DNA from: Zeugodacus cucurbitae
Lineage: Eukaryota; Arthropoda; Insecta; Diptera; Tephritidae
NCBI RefSeq assembly: GCF_028554725.1
Contig: NC_071668.1
Location: 75,757,719-75,821,718, forward strand
Length of the DNA stretch: 64,000 bases
Direction of reading: 5' to 3'
The notes under the pieces are model-generated. The model made no database searches and had not been told where the DNA came from. It saw only the letters and a program-made list of their open reading frames with translations. Position numbers and translations under genes: made by a program. This document shows positions 41,914 to 54,264 of this stretch, piece by piece (position 1 is the first letter of the stretch; each line of letters opens with the position of its first letter).

Positions 41914-43028
41914 CTCCTTTTCACTCTTATCATTAATAGCTGTATAGTAGCACTGAGGTCGTATGTTATCTGGTTCGTCATTTTATGGTATGTTTCCTTT
42001 CAATATTCTTTAGAATTCTTACTGTAATTCATAATTTACTTTCGTGTTGAAGACACGCTTTGAAATACGTAGAAAATTCGATTTCTTCAATATACACTAT
42101 ATTTAAATTTTTAAATATTTGAGATTGTTGCGACTCAGTAGATTGCTAAGATGAGGGCAAAAATATGTAAACAACTTAACAATCGGAATAGGAATACAAG
42201 TATATAAGTGAAAACTGGAGAACATACGGTGAAAACATTCCGACCATCCAGATTTCGTTAGAATAGCGTGGATATATTTTAGCCAATCTGCGATTGATTG
42301 TAATCGATATTCGCCATCTGAATAAAATTGTGGCTGCGTAAAAGCCCTGCAACGATACTTGGCCTGCGTAGTGAAATCCGTGCGGGAATCAGTCCGGAAT
42401 TCAAACCTATTGGGGACCGTAAGAAGTCAAATACCTCGTAAGAAACCCCATTTGTTAGAAACGTAGATTCCTTTAAAAACTTTAAAGATTTGTATTACGA
42501 AAATTCTGAAGCCGATGAACTCACAAAATCTAGTGATTTATGCTTGGATGGAAGTTTCTCATTTAATTGTGGAGGAGTATACCAAAACAGTTCTACAGAT
42601 TCTAGAAATGTTCGAAGTTTTTTTAAGTAATAAGCACAATCTAAAGTCTAAATCACTTCTCGAGAAATTCCTGACATATCAAAGCAGTGCTAAGAAAGAT
42701 TTTGTTCTTAATAGAAGTATTTATTGCCACAGCGTTGGCGCCTCAGTCAGGCAGATGCTCTTGCCAGACAATTCGTTGTAATTTGCATTCGTTACACACA
42801 CACACAGATGCCTTTGTGGCGCTCACGTTTCAACGTAAATGGGCAATTAAATGTTAATTAGATGTAAGTCATTTCCATAGAAAAATTAATTTGTTGTAAT
42901 GCTAAAGTTCAAATATGTTTATTGAAAAGATATTTATAAAAAATTGAATTAATTATTTTAGAGTGAAGTCATTTTAGAGATCTATCTATGTAAGCAGCTT
43001 AATTGCTGAAAATGATTGCAGTTTTCTA
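41914..43028. other. gene-free stretch
   Basis: Promoter of the 41913 gene and AT-rich sequence. The 88-codon plus-strand frame at 42515-42781 is hydrophobic and helical but has no signal exon or family motif. I do not call it. Confidence 0.4.
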
Positions 43029-44029
43029 TTAATAGAAATACGTATAAAACTCATCGAACAAATTCCATGCATCATCTGCTGTGCTCTCGTTGAACCGTCT
43101 ATTCAGATCTACTAAGCCGGCTTCCCTCAAGCGCTCCCACGGCCTTAGCGTTGCGACAAAATTATTGAATTTTTCGCGAAATTGTTCGACAATTTCAACG
43201 GTTTCATCGTCCAACTCATAGCGCATATCCAGCCAACTAACTTTTTCGAGTGCGGCTTCCAGTTCTGGCGGCTGATTCACCGGCACATCAAATGCTTCAT
43301 TCAAATCATAGACAATGGATGAGGCTTCCTCCAAGTCATTTGATTCTATATCAAAAGCTTCGAGTTCTTTCAGTGTAGTCTTAATTTCAAATATCACCTC
43401 TTTCAGAGCGTCACTCTTTTCGGTTGTTGCATCCAGTTCAACAAGAACTTTCCTAAGGACGTTGCGTGTTTTACCCACATAATTTTTCTCATACACAGAA
43501 GTGGCATTGATGACGAAGTCGTAGAGTTCTTGACGCCTTTCACTTAAGCTTAAACGCGTCTTCGGCGCAGTTGAGCTAAGTGTGGTGCTCTCTTCAGCTG
43601 ATTCTGTAACTGTTGAATGTGCCACAAGTTGTGGTGAATTCGTTTGCGTTTCCTGTGTTGAATCCGAAGAAGTATCCGTATCCGTAACATCAAATGCATT
43701 TCTAAACACAAATGTCGATGCATCACCATCGTCCTTCGAAGAGTCACTAATACTATTCGATAAGTCTGTTAGTTCGTCAGATGCACTCAGAGAAGATGGA
43801 CGGTAAGCTGCTGCATGCTGAATGCGCGATTCTGTGAGCTATAAAATGTAACAAAAACTTATTTTTTTTTGCTATAATTTTTTGTGCTATAATTTTTTTG
43901 CTATAATTTTATTTTCTATTATTTAGTGTTTTTGCAATAATTTTAATTGTCATATTTTTTATGCCCTAGTTTTACCTGGAATGCTATGCAGGCAGAAAAT
44001 ACAACGAAGATGCCCCAAAATTCTACCAT
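43029..44029 (-). CDS. secreted helical protein, family 1, distant from the main run
   Basis: Exons 43976-44029 (MVEFWGIFVVFSACIAFQ) and 43029-43838, with a 137-nt phase-0 intron, the longest in the set; about 287 residues. Exon 2 opens LTESRIQHAAAYRPSSLSAS, then a long Ser/Thr/Asp-rich linker (for example DTDTSSDSTQETQTNSPQLV). The helical domain follows (ELYDFVINATSVYEKNYVGK, LVELDATTEKSDALKEVIFE) and ends LRPWERLREAGLVDLNRRF, then FDEFYTYFY. It matches the order of family-1 motifs with the weakest WY signature, and lies more than 20 kb from the other members, beyond the MKYVNQP genes. Confidence 0.75.
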
Positions 44030-44614
44030 TATATAATATAATCTTTGCTGCTTGCCTCAAATGCTACTTTCGTTACTAGTGTATTTTCAACAACTGAATG
44101 GTGTTGCAATCAATTTGCAATCTTATATAGCATCAACTGTACATTTCATCATGAAAAATACAGATTCATTTCCCTAACATTTCATTACAAATTCCATTGA
44201 ATTTGCGGTGGCAATGCGCGCTGATAAAAACAAGTTTTGTGGTGATTTAGCTTTTCTTGAAACTCGCCGGTTCCGACATTATCAGTCGGAATTAGCTTAA
44301 TGCATATATAATTGTAATGCATGTGAGTGCATACTTGTGTGCTCATAAATCGCATTGAAAACTTGTTTTCTGTTTGTTTATCTAACAAAAGTATAGCTAG
44401 TGCTGGCGATGTATGCATGCGCTTTTCTATTAAATTGGACTTACTTGCTGCTTATATGGAATATTCCCCTATTCTTTTGAAGAATTATTAGTAAGATATA
44501 TTTTAAGGGTTTAAATAATTCATATGTATATGTGTCAACAAGTATACTGTCCCAATATTAGTATGAGAGAAATGATTATAACAGTTTTGTCATTAGGACT
44601 GTGCAATCATCAAA

Positions 44615-45808
44615 AACAAGTTAGTAAGGCTTCGGGTGTAACCGAACATTTTATACTCTCGCAATTTATTTATTTAACTTTATTTATATTATATAAAAGA
44701 CAATTTGACCCACATATTCGTCACATATATTGTATAAAGTCCATTGAAAGTTGGAAACCCTAATATTAGGTTAGAAGCACTGAGGTCCTCATGTTCGATA
44801 TATGGGGCCTTGAAAACCTATGGTCCGCTTTCGGAAATTTTTAGAATGGGGCTGCCACACTATAAACATAGTATTTGTGCAAAGTTCTGCACCGATATCT
44901 TCACTAGTGCTTACTTTATAATATAAACGATTCAGATCGTCTTCAAAGTTCTGGTATATAGGAAGTAGGCGTGGTTGTGAAGCGATTTGGCCTATTTTCA
45001 CAACATATTGGGATGTAAGGAAACTATTACAAACCAAGTTTCATTGAAATCGGTCGAGTAGTTCCTGAGATATGGTTGTTGACCCATAAGTGGGCGACGC
45101 CACGCCCATTTTCCATTTATTAAAAAAACTTAGTGCAGCTTTCATCTGCCATGTGAAATTTAGTGTTTCTGACGTTTTTCGTTAGTGAGTTAACCCACTT
45201 TTAGTAATTTTCAACCTAACCTTTGTATGGGAGGTGGGCGTGGTTATTATCCGATTTCTTTAATTTTTGGACTGTATTAAGATGTGGCTTAAAAAAACGA
45301 CTGCAGAAAGTTTGATTTATATAGCTCTATTGGTTTGCGAGATATGCACAAAAAACCTATTTGGGGGCGGGTCACGCTCACCTCCCCAAAAAATTGCATC
45401 CAAATATGCCCTTTCATGGTGCGATCCTTCATACCAAATTTTATTTCAATAGCTTTATTTATGGCTTAGTTATGGCACTTTATGTGTTTTCGGTTTTCGC
45501 CATTTTGTGGGCGTGGCAGTGGTCCAATTTTGCTCATTTCGAAAGCAACTTTCCTATGGTGCCAAGAAATAAGTGTGCCAAGTTTCATCAAGAAATCTTA
45601 ATTTTTACTCAAGTTACAGCTTGCACAGACGGACGGACGGACGAACGGACAGACAAACATTTGGATTTGAACTCCACTCTTCACCCTCATCACTTTGGTA
45701 TATATGTATAACCCTATATCTAACTCGTTTAGTTTTGGGTGTTACAAACAACCGTTAAGTGAACAAAACTATAATACTCTCTAGCAACTTAGCTGCGAGA
45801 GTATAAAA
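44615..45808 (+). repeat. interspersed element, TTTTATACTCTCGCA-ended, long copy
   Basis: The left end is GGCTTCGGGTGTAACCGAAC with ATTTTATACTCTCGCAATTT; the right end is AGCTGCGAGAGTATAAAAAC. About 1.19 kb. It contains a GGACGGACGGACGAACGGAC microsatellite-like tract near 45628, present as a remnant in other copies. Confidence 0.75.
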
Positions 45809-46104
45809 ACTAAAAGTTTCACTGAAGGTAGGTATGTAGCTTATATATAGGTGTATAAATACTTACAGTATTATATTTTGTATTTTCCAGTGCTTTTATA
45901 TGCTCATAATTAGCGGGTTAGGTACATAAAATTTGTGTATTTGTGAACAGACATCAATGTTACTCATACGACCTGGTCTTATAGATCTCAATTTTCCTGA
46001 AAGTAAATCAAAAACTTTATTCAAAATATTGAAAATCAAAAATTAATACAACATTCAATGTTTAATAAATTTTTAATTTGCATGAAAAATTGTTATTTTT
46101 GGTC

Positions 46105-46490
46105 AGGTTAGGTTAGTCTGGTAGGCCAATAGGCTACGCATAGCTCAGTAATGATCCTTAGCGATACCAGTGGAATGCTGATACTTAGTCCATGAGATGA
46201 GTCAGGCTTTTGGATGCCTCGAGTACGTGCTTTCACCAGGGATATCTCCTCCAATTACTCATATTGTGGAGCATCCAAATGCCTGAAGCAGAACAAGCGC
46301 AAAAGAGAAGCTCCATTGTTTCGTTGGTGCTCTTCTCTTGTAATTTCCTGCATTCTGTCTCTACTATCCTACTGGCGTGCTTCGATTATATGTAGATTAT
46401 GACCAGTAAGCATATCAACCAACTCCTACAGATTCTTATATCGAGCGCCAGTGGGAATTTCGTGTATTTCTGATCTACTTAAGCTCTAAA
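46105..46490. repeat. unclassified retroposon-like fragment
   Basis: It begins GGTCAGGTTAGGTTAGTCTG, a sequence style common at the ends of fly interspersed repeats. No intact frame. Identity is not established. Confidence 0.3.
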
Positions 46491-47660
46491 TGTTGGCGCA
46501 CCCACAAAGTGCCGTTAACCGAAAAATTATAACTAAGCAATAAATGAAGGTATGCACATCCACACCAGGGATGGGTATATTTGGATGGATTTTTTTTAGA
46601 AAAGAAAAAACGGTTGGTTGCAAATCCTAAAACTAAACGAGTTAGATATAGGGTTATATATATCAAAATGATCAGAGTGACGAGTAAAGTTTAAATCCGG
46701 ATGTCTGTCTGTCCGTCCGTGCAAGCAGTAACTTGGGCAAAAATTGAGATATGATGAAACTTGGAAGACGTATTTCTTGGCACCATAAGAAGGTTTAGTT
46801 CGAAGATGAGCGTAATCGGACCACTGCCACGACCAAAAAATGGCAATAACCGAAAACCTATAAAGAGCTATAACTAAGATAATTGGGCGTGAGCCCGCCC
46901 CTACTAAGTTTTTTGTAGATATCTCGTAAACTAATAAAGTTATAACAAAGAAACTTTCTAGAGTCGTTTCTTTAAGGTACTACCTACTGCATTTAAAGAG
47001 TGGCATCGTCCTTCTAAAAAGCGTCGAAATCGGTCCATAAGTTTCCAAGACCCTATATATCGAATATGAAGACTTCAGTGATTCTAACAAATTTTTTACC
47101 GAATATGTTTCTTCTAATAATAAGTCTCCGGGCCAAAAATGAGTGAAATCCTTCCTTACTTCTTTTGTAAATATTTCCCAAAATACTGTACCTATATGTA
47201 CATACCAATAGCCTGACATTACGCACTTTTTAGTGAAAGTCTCTGGAACTACTCGACCAATTTTAGATGAAGTTGGTTCATCACGACTACTTCCACATAA
47301 TTCAATCTTCAATTCAATCGGAGTCGTTTACTTTGCAAAATATTAATCGGGAACCAATGAAGATAACTTTGTATAAATACTGCACTGGAGGTTTGGCATG
47401 ACTCATTAAAAAATTGTTGCAATCGGACTAAAACTTTTCAAGGCGCCAGATATCAGACATAAAGACATCAGTACCAATTTTTTACCGCTAATATCGACGA
47501 ATTTCAAAATCGAAATATATTCAGTATAAATATTTCTATTTTAATAATATGTATGTGTCTCCGTGCCAAAAATGGGCAAAATCGTGTCATAACTTCCCCT
47601 AGCTCCCGTGGACTTAATATAAGGATCCAGTAGATTTTATACCGTATATATAAGTTAATA
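46490..47660 (-). repeat. degenerate copies of the TTTTATACTCTCGCA element
   Basis: AACGAGTTAGATATAGGGTT, GTCTGTCTGTCCGTCCGTGC and GAAATCCTTCCTTACTTCTTTT are found in the same order as in better copies, but the ends are eroded. Probably two overlapping fragments. Confidence 0.5.
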
Positions 47661-48450
47661 TGTAGGTATGTTTAAGAGGACGTAATAGAGCACAAATCGT
47701 TTGAATATCTCACAAAATTTTGTTGTTTGTTTCAAAATACTTCAATGAAGTATTTATTAATACTTCGAATATTGCGGAGAAATAATATCATAGAGTTCGT
47801 TGTACTCCATCAAGCACAATAAAATTAAAGAAAATGCAAATTGATCTCTTTAGTAACTTTACTAACATTTCAATGTTATCTATAGTACTTCGAAAGCTTA
47901 TATCGATCGGTCAATAATAATATATGAATATTATAGCTTTACATTGATGTACATACATCATACAAATTCAAATCCAAATCTTGATAGGCACATGAAAGCG
48001 TTTGTTTCTTAATTTCTTAAATTAATTTTCTAAGCTTTTTGGTAGTAATAGAGCTTTTTTAACTGTAATGTTTTTCTAAAGCTTTATTTTTTATTGCTTG
48101 AGCTGAATGTACTTAAAAGCTTAGCACTGGGTTTAAGGAGCTATAGTCTGAGCGAGTTAATGTTGGTGTAATGAGGATATGGGAAAATTACAGTTTTTTC
48201 ATGAAGAGGATATTGAAATATAATGCCTAAGAAGCTTTTATAGCAAATTTAAATTAACAGCTTGGACAATTTAAGTGCTGTCTATTAAAAAAGTCAAAAT
48301 TTCAAAAATTTCACTCTTATTGAGTCTCTTAAAATGAAGGAACTCTAGCAGCATTTAATTAATTATCATATCTATTTATTTCGAGATTCTCTAACAAACC
48401 CTTAAAACTAGTACAATATTACTAATAAACTCTTTGCAGTACGCCAGCTT
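47660..48450. other. gene-free stretch
   Basis: AT-rich spacer and the 3' flank of the 48451 gene. I see no supported feature. Confidence 0.4.
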
Positions 48451-48768
48451 TCAGTCTTGTCCCGCACTGCTAGAGTTCTCCTCCTGTGGTCCACAGTTGC
48501 ACAGTATGTGATACAAATCTTTTTGCACTGAATTGGCATTGGCGAAATTTGTGAACGAACGCAGATTGGGATCGTTTTTGACGCTGGCCGTGGACACAGC
48601 GCTGACCGAATTGCTTATCACCACGCCTTCAGGACGCGCTGCCGTCAGCTGTTAATGGAGTTAAGGAATTATTAGAAATTTGTTTTTCAATTAATTTATT
48701 TTCTCTCAAAATACCTTCAGTGATAGGCAGATGCAAAGCAGAAACACGCAAGTCATGGATTTATTCAT
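48451..48768 (-). CDS. small secreted peptide, SxSA/RxFTN/HIL family, member 1
   Basis: Exons 48715-48768 (MNKSMTCVFLLCICLSLK) and 48451-48648, with a 66-nt phase-0 intron (acceptor TAACAG); 83 residues. Exon 2 opens LTAARPEGVVISNSVSAVST, with cleavage likely after LTAA to leave RPEG. It continues NLRSFTNFANANSVQKDLYH and ILCNCGPQEENSSSAGQD. It shares RP, SxSA, R-S/T-F-T/S-N-x-A, VQ and HIL with the genes at 49472 and 52883. Only this member has a C-terminal CNC and a polar extension, which could allow a disulfide or a dimer. Divergently transcribed from its neighbour. TTTTTATAC near 48852 is a likely TATA box. Confidence 0.78.
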
Positions 48769-49471
48769 TTTGAATTAATTTGTTTGGATTTTTCAAACTG
48801 TTGCGTGTTGGCTCTTGTGATGAACTGTTGCTAAACTATTTGGAAGCGTAGCTTTTTATACACACTGCCGTTGCTATTAATGTACTTATTTTCAATAGAA
48901 CCTAGCAATTATAATAGCGTAAACATATTAGCGCCCAAAGATTAGTGTTGTCATTAAAATCAATCAAAAATTCACAGAAACTAGCTGCAGCTGAGTAGAT
49001 GAGTAATAAAGATGTGCACCACACGCAGGTGGCTGTGAGGGCAATAGTTGATGTGATTATGAAGGGAAATTCTCAATAACTGGCGCGATAAGCGATAATT
49101 CTATTTAATGTAAGGTGAATATGAGCATACAAGCGAAGGTATATGTAGTTGGTGAGATTTAATAGCAGAAAAAATAACCCGCTCTCGCAGCTTGAAAAGC
49201 TATAATGTTGTATGCAAAGTTATCAAAAGATTTTAATTGCAACCAATAATTACATTCAAAGTATTCCAATCAGTTAATGTGTGGGTTTATTTACTCTGAA
49301 AGCGCATGTCTGCCAGTGACACGTGTTGCAACACAGGTGTACCGCCAGTAGACGCATGTATGACTCAGAACTTATTTTATAAAAAGCTACTACTATTATT
49401 ATCCATGCAACATTTGCTAACCAAGACTGCTAGATATCACACCGCCTAAACAACCCACGCACAGACTGAAT

Positions 49472-49756
49472 ATGACACAATCTATTAAACCTGGTTTTCT
49501 AGTGTTATCCATCTGCCTCTGTCTGCTGTTGCAGGTTTGTTTACCGTAAATCTTAGTTTTTTTTTATTGCAATTTACAAGGTTTCATTAACTTACAGCCA
49601 GCCGAATCACGTCCTCTGGAAATTACTATAAAAACATCGGCGAGTGCCAGCGCTACCGCGTCGGTCTATTACAGTGACGGCGTGCGTACTTTCAGTAATG
49701 TAGCCACATCGAGCGTTGTACAGAACAATATATTCCATATTTTGCTGTCGAGATGA
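49472..49756 (+). CDS. small secreted peptide, SxSA/RxFTN/HIL family, member 2
   Basis: Exons 49472-49534 (21 codons, starting MTQSIKPGFLVLS and ending CLCLLLQ) and 49598-49756, with a 63-nt phase-0 intron (donor GTTTGT, acceptor CTTACAG); 73 residues. Exon 2 opens PAESRPLEITIKTSASASAT and continues ASVYYSDGVRTFSNVATSSV, ending FHILLSR. The mature peptide is about 49 residues, rich in Ser, Ala, Val and Thr with alternating small and beta-prone residues, and lacks cysteine. TATAAAAAG at about 49377 is a good promoter candidate and AATAAA follows the stop. I do not know the family. Confidence 0.8.
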
Positions 49757-50901
49757 ATAAATGTAGCGGAATATTATATGGAATGAAGGCGCTTAGTGAC
49801 TTAATTAATGTACATTAGTGTAAACTGAGACTTATCATATACTACTCCTACACGATTAAAGTTTAATAGTATTAATGAATAAACTTTTATTTAATAAATT
49901 AGTTTTATTTTAATTATTTTTTTATTAATACATTTTAAGGACGTTTAATACTTTAATAGAAGCCAAATAATTTAAGTTTTTGCACTATTTTTGACTACAA
50001 TTCAATAGTAACTTTAGTAGGATAGGGTAGAATTACGAATATACAATGAAGTAATTAATACAAAAAAATATTTTTAATGAATATGCTTAACTATTATTCT
50101 ATTTTTTAATAACTTTCTACTTCGTTATTGGCCTTTTAATAAGTTGCTTATAGAAAATATATAGTCTTCTTTGATTTATGTAGCTTTAGATTATACTGAT
50201 GATACCCATCTGATCGAACTGATCGAACATAGACTGAAGAATTTAAAATTGCTTATTATATTCTGGCTAAATCTCTCGGACTTTCTTCTGTCAACATTAT
50301 TTTCGAAATAAGCGGACCAGACTAATGACAATGACACAAACAATTTTCTCATCATATTTGTTCTATTATAAATCACCTAAAAGCATAAATGTTAATGATA
50401 TTACTATTCATCAGCAGATCGGGAGTATAGAAGGTATTGATGAGGAGGGAAATTGAAAAAATTTAAGATCCGGGTACAGAAAAATATTATTTGTGGACGA
50501 TACAGAAAAAAATATAATTATACGAATAGCAAAACATGTGACCTTTTTGGAATGAACTAAAACCGACGTTACTGTTTGTCTCGCTCTACAACATGGTATT
50601 AATACACACAGTACAGTGAGTTCAGAAGCCCCATTTCTCTTGTTATCTGATTTTTAATAAGGATTTATTTGAAATGGGTTCAAGCTAACAAGGGTGAGCC
50701 CTTTTATTGGTGTTTATTTAGTCTCTTGGTTTCCAATGATACATCTTTCGGAGTTGGCCATGCCCGAAAACATTTTTAAAAAACGTAATAGCGTTTTATT
50801 TTAATATAAAGATTGAGTTAGAGAGAAAGCTGAGACTGAAAATTTAAAATAAATTTGAAAGGAAAACACAACTTATCTCCTATCAAATTGAATGTATATA
50901 T
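49757..50901. other. gene-free stretch
   Basis: 3' UTR of the 49472 gene (AATAAA signals near 49878-49895) and AT-rich sequence. I see no other feature. Confidence 0.4.
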
Positions 50902-51752
50902 TAGGGCTCTTAAAATTATTCGATTAAACTGAAAACCGATTATTCGAATATCCGGTTTGTAAACGTTCGTACAAATATTAACCGGTTAGCACTATTCTGT
51001 TAGTCGCAATGTTCCGACTATTCGAATAGTCGTTCTACTGCGGTTATTCGAATAGTTATACTGTCACTATTCGAATAAATGAAAAAACAGCGATTTTTGC
51101 TAAGGCCAAACCAGATATATGTCCGTATTTTCCAGATATATACAATGTGCGGTATAAATCGGTTGAGCAGTGTTCGGGCAGAAGGGCACGAGCAAAACCG
51201 ACCACTGACCGACCCAAAAAAAACCGGTTCTTCACAGAAAACCGACTACCCACTCGTCGAAGTTTTGCTCCAAAACGCCCCAAAGCCACACCCACCGACC
51301 ACCCACACTACCACGAGTGTGTCCCAAAAAAAAACCGGTTCCAAAAAGTAACCGGTACTAGGCATATGCCGCAAGAAACTGAAAAAATTCGGCAGCAAGT
51401 GGGTAGGGGTATAGAATAGCGAACTCAAGAAACATACCACGCAGTGTTGTATCAGTCATATTTTAATTCTTCATGTGAAACAACAACAGTGTTGGCATGA
51501 CAGTCATAAAAAAATTGCGAGTTTTTTGTTAGTTTTAATGTTTCACTTTTTTCAATAAAAATAAGAAAATTAATCAACTTGCACTATTCGAATAGTCGAC
51601 AACGAACGGTTAACCGAATAGTCGAAAATGAGCGGTTAATCGAATAGTCGATGACTGACGACTATCCGAATAGTACAAACAGAATATTATTATTCGAATA
51701 ATGCCCTATTCGGTAATTCGTTTAGTCGATTAGTCGGATACCAAGAGCTCTA
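50902..51752. mobile_element. non-autonomous hAT-type element with subterminal repeats
   Basis: An 851-bp element with terminal inverted repeats TAGGGCTCTT and TAGAGCTCTT, flanked on both sides by the 8-bp target duplication GTATATAT (50894-50901 and 51753-51760). 8-bp duplications are typical of hAT elements. Many copies of ATTCGAATAGTCG lie in both subterminal regions, as expected of transposase binding sites. The interior frames do not look like transposase. Confidence 0.85.
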
Positions 51753-52740
51753 GTATATATACTATACTTACTTCACTAATATAATAATGTCTTTCTTAAC
51801 TTTCTCATGCCCGAATTAAAATTTTTTTAGTACAGATATATATTAGTCTTAACTCAAATGTGAAGTGATAAAAATTTCAAAGTCTTTCGTATCCTGATTC
51901 ATTAGTTACAGGATGTTGCCTATAGGCAACAATTACATTATTATAAATAAACCGTTGGGTTTTTTTCTTATGAAATATTTTTTCATGAAATATTTATTTT
52001 TAAATAACTGAATGAACACGTGCACAGCACTTATAAGAAAAAGTAACTGTAAACTTGCACAACACACAAGTCTACATAATTGAAAAAACCGCTGACCAAG
52101 AAAATTTAAATGACAAGAATTAGAAGCCAGTAAGTACAATGTTGTCTATAAGCAACATTGGGCATGAAAGGGTTAATCGATTTAAAGTATGTCAAGGCAG
52201 TGTGTTTTTTATATGATTAAATTTCGTCTTTGCTAGGTGCTTGCATGAACTTCTTCTGTTCTTTATACTATTCGTTTCTATAGCAAAAATATACTTCTTT
52301 GAACTTCGCCCTTACCTATCGAAGAATATTATTCGTGGTTTTAGTTGAATACTGTGCTTCAACCCAGGTCTTAGGTGTATTAGTAATGCACACCACTCAT
52401 CAATAGAACACGTCATTCATGTGCCTTATTATTAATTTAACCACCTGATAACAAATCAATAACACTGCAATTACATTTTAGTGAGAGTTGAGTTGAGTTG
52501 CATAAATAGTATTTACCAGTGTCAGAGACATACAAAATTCAGTAAACAATAATTATGGTATGGCAGAGAGGCATAAATCAGATATCGCTAATTAATAAAC
52601 ATTCTTGAGAAATGCACAATTTTGTTGTTATTTCTGCGAACAAATTTTGCCGAGTACGTGCTATTAAATGCATACTTACATACAGACAACCGTAAGCTTA
52701 GCTTAGCAGCGACTAGCAGCAGCCCTTAGTGTACAACTAT
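51753..52740. other. gene-free stretch
   Basis: AT-rich sequence between the hAT element and the promoter of the 52883 gene; I see nothing supported. Confidence 0.4.
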
Positions 52741-52882
52741 GCACTTAAACGCATATAAAACCGTTAATGTTATGCGCTCAAAAGATTAGTTGCATTTGAC
52801 ATTGCATGCTGAACAGAAGCGTTCGCTATTGCAATAGTAGATAGTGGATTTGTATGCGTACATACTTACATGCGTTGCTAAA

Positions 52883-53160
52883 ATGGCGAAATTATGCGGA
52901 ATGTTTTTCGTCTTATGGGTTTGTCTGGTAGGAAACGCTGTGTTATTTATTTGTTTAATATTTATTAATTATGATTTAATTTTTCTTCTTTTATATAGGC
53001 CGTTAACGCACGTCCACAGGACATTGTCATAAGCACTTCGGTGAGCGCAAGCGCTGTTGCATCGGTGGATCAGTCTAGTAATGTGCGTACTTTCACGAAT
53101 GTGGCCACTGCAACAGCAGTGCAGAGCAATGTGTATCACATTTTATTGCCGCAAGGATAG
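52883..53160 (+). CDS. small secreted peptide, SxSA/RxFTN/HIL family, member 3
   Basis: Exons 52883-52927 (MAKLCGMFFVLWVCL) and 52999-53160, with a 71-nt phase-0 intron (donor GTAGGA, acceptor ATATAG); 68 residues. Exon 2 opens AVNARPQDIVISTSVSASAV and continues ASVDQSSNVRTFTNVATATA, ending VYHILLPQG. It aligns without gaps over most of its length to member 2, with the same RP start after cleavage at VNA. A TATA-like CATATAAAAC is near 52750. An in-frame ATG further upstream (52844) is possible, but the one at 52883 gives a normal signal peptide. Function unknown. Confidence 0.8.
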
Positions 53161-53189
53161 CTTAATAAAAAATAATAATAAAATTATTT

Positions 53190-53420
53190 ATAAGTGGCAA
53201 GAGAAAAAAAAATTTTAATATTTTTTATTTTTTTAATATTTTTTTTTTGTATTTTTTAAGTAAAATTAAAGAAAAAAAGAAAAATAATTATAAGCGGCAA
53301 GGAGAAAAAATTTTTTTTTTAAATTTTATTTTTGTATTTCTTAAGTAAAATTAAAGAAAAAAATAATTTTAAATTACTTGTAATAAAAAAAATATTTTCA
53401 TAAAATTATTTATTTCTTAT
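53190..53420. repeat. A/T homopolymer-rich tandem duplication
   Basis: A segment of roughly 115 bp containing TAAGTAAAATTAAAGAAAAA and GGCAAG.GAAAAAA is present twice in a row, just 3' of the 53160 stop. Confidence 0.6.
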
Positions 53421-54264
53421 ATTACTTATATTTATCTGCCAAAGTAATTTATACAAATGTACATACATATATGCAGTTAAATATATATATGTGTTGCACA
53501 TAAATTTGTGCTACTAAACACAATTTAGATCAGATGAGTTTGCTGACCCACATATGACCTCGTTAAATTAATTGAAGGTGGTATTTTATTGCGACAAATA
53601 CATTTGCACATGAAGCTTAGAAGAAGTGCATATGCACGAGCATTTAGATCTAGATGTATGTATACATGTAGAAAGAAGATATATAAATATTTGTAGAAAC
53701 TTTTCAAGGCACAATATCAAGTTCATTGCTTATGTACATGCTCCAGCTGCACTGCAATATTAAGTATTAAGCTTCAATTGAGCTAAGAAAATTTGCGTTG
53801 TCAATTGAGCTGAGCTAATGGAGCGGTACGACGCTTAAGCGTGGGTAACTTAGCTAATTTATATAGGAGATATATATACATACATATATGTATGTAAGCA
53901 GTTAAATATACAGGAGTTCATACCGAAATGTGTTATTGTCTTGCGACAGCAGAAGAGATTGTGGTTCAAGTTCAATGCCCGTATCAATTGAACTGTGAAA
54001 TGAGAATTTAACGAAAGTGTTGTTTGAGTGTGTGCAATGGAAAAAATTACTGAAAAAATGTAAGGTAATGAAATAAATTAATTGATGGATATTTACGAAA
54101 CACTTGGTGGATAAATTTAGAAATTGTTTATGAAGCATATGGTGAGTTAATTAAAAATGGCATGATATAAATAAAAAAACTCAAAAATAAAAATAAAAAT
54201 TCTAAAAATTAATATATCCGCTCATATTTGTCATGAATATTTTCAGTATGTTAAAGGGAACCCC
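53421..54264. other. gene-free stretch
   Basis: AT-rich, with short TATATA and TACATA tracts; I see no gene. Confidence 0.4.

Noticed and set aside
42515..42781. Plus-strand frame of 88 codons, helical in composition
   Set aside because: Superficially like family 1, but it has neither the LP turn nor the WY signature and no upstream signal exon.
51079..51440. Overlapping frames inside the hAT-type element
   Set aside because: They run through low-complexity CCCAC/AAAACC repeats on both strands and show no transposase domain.
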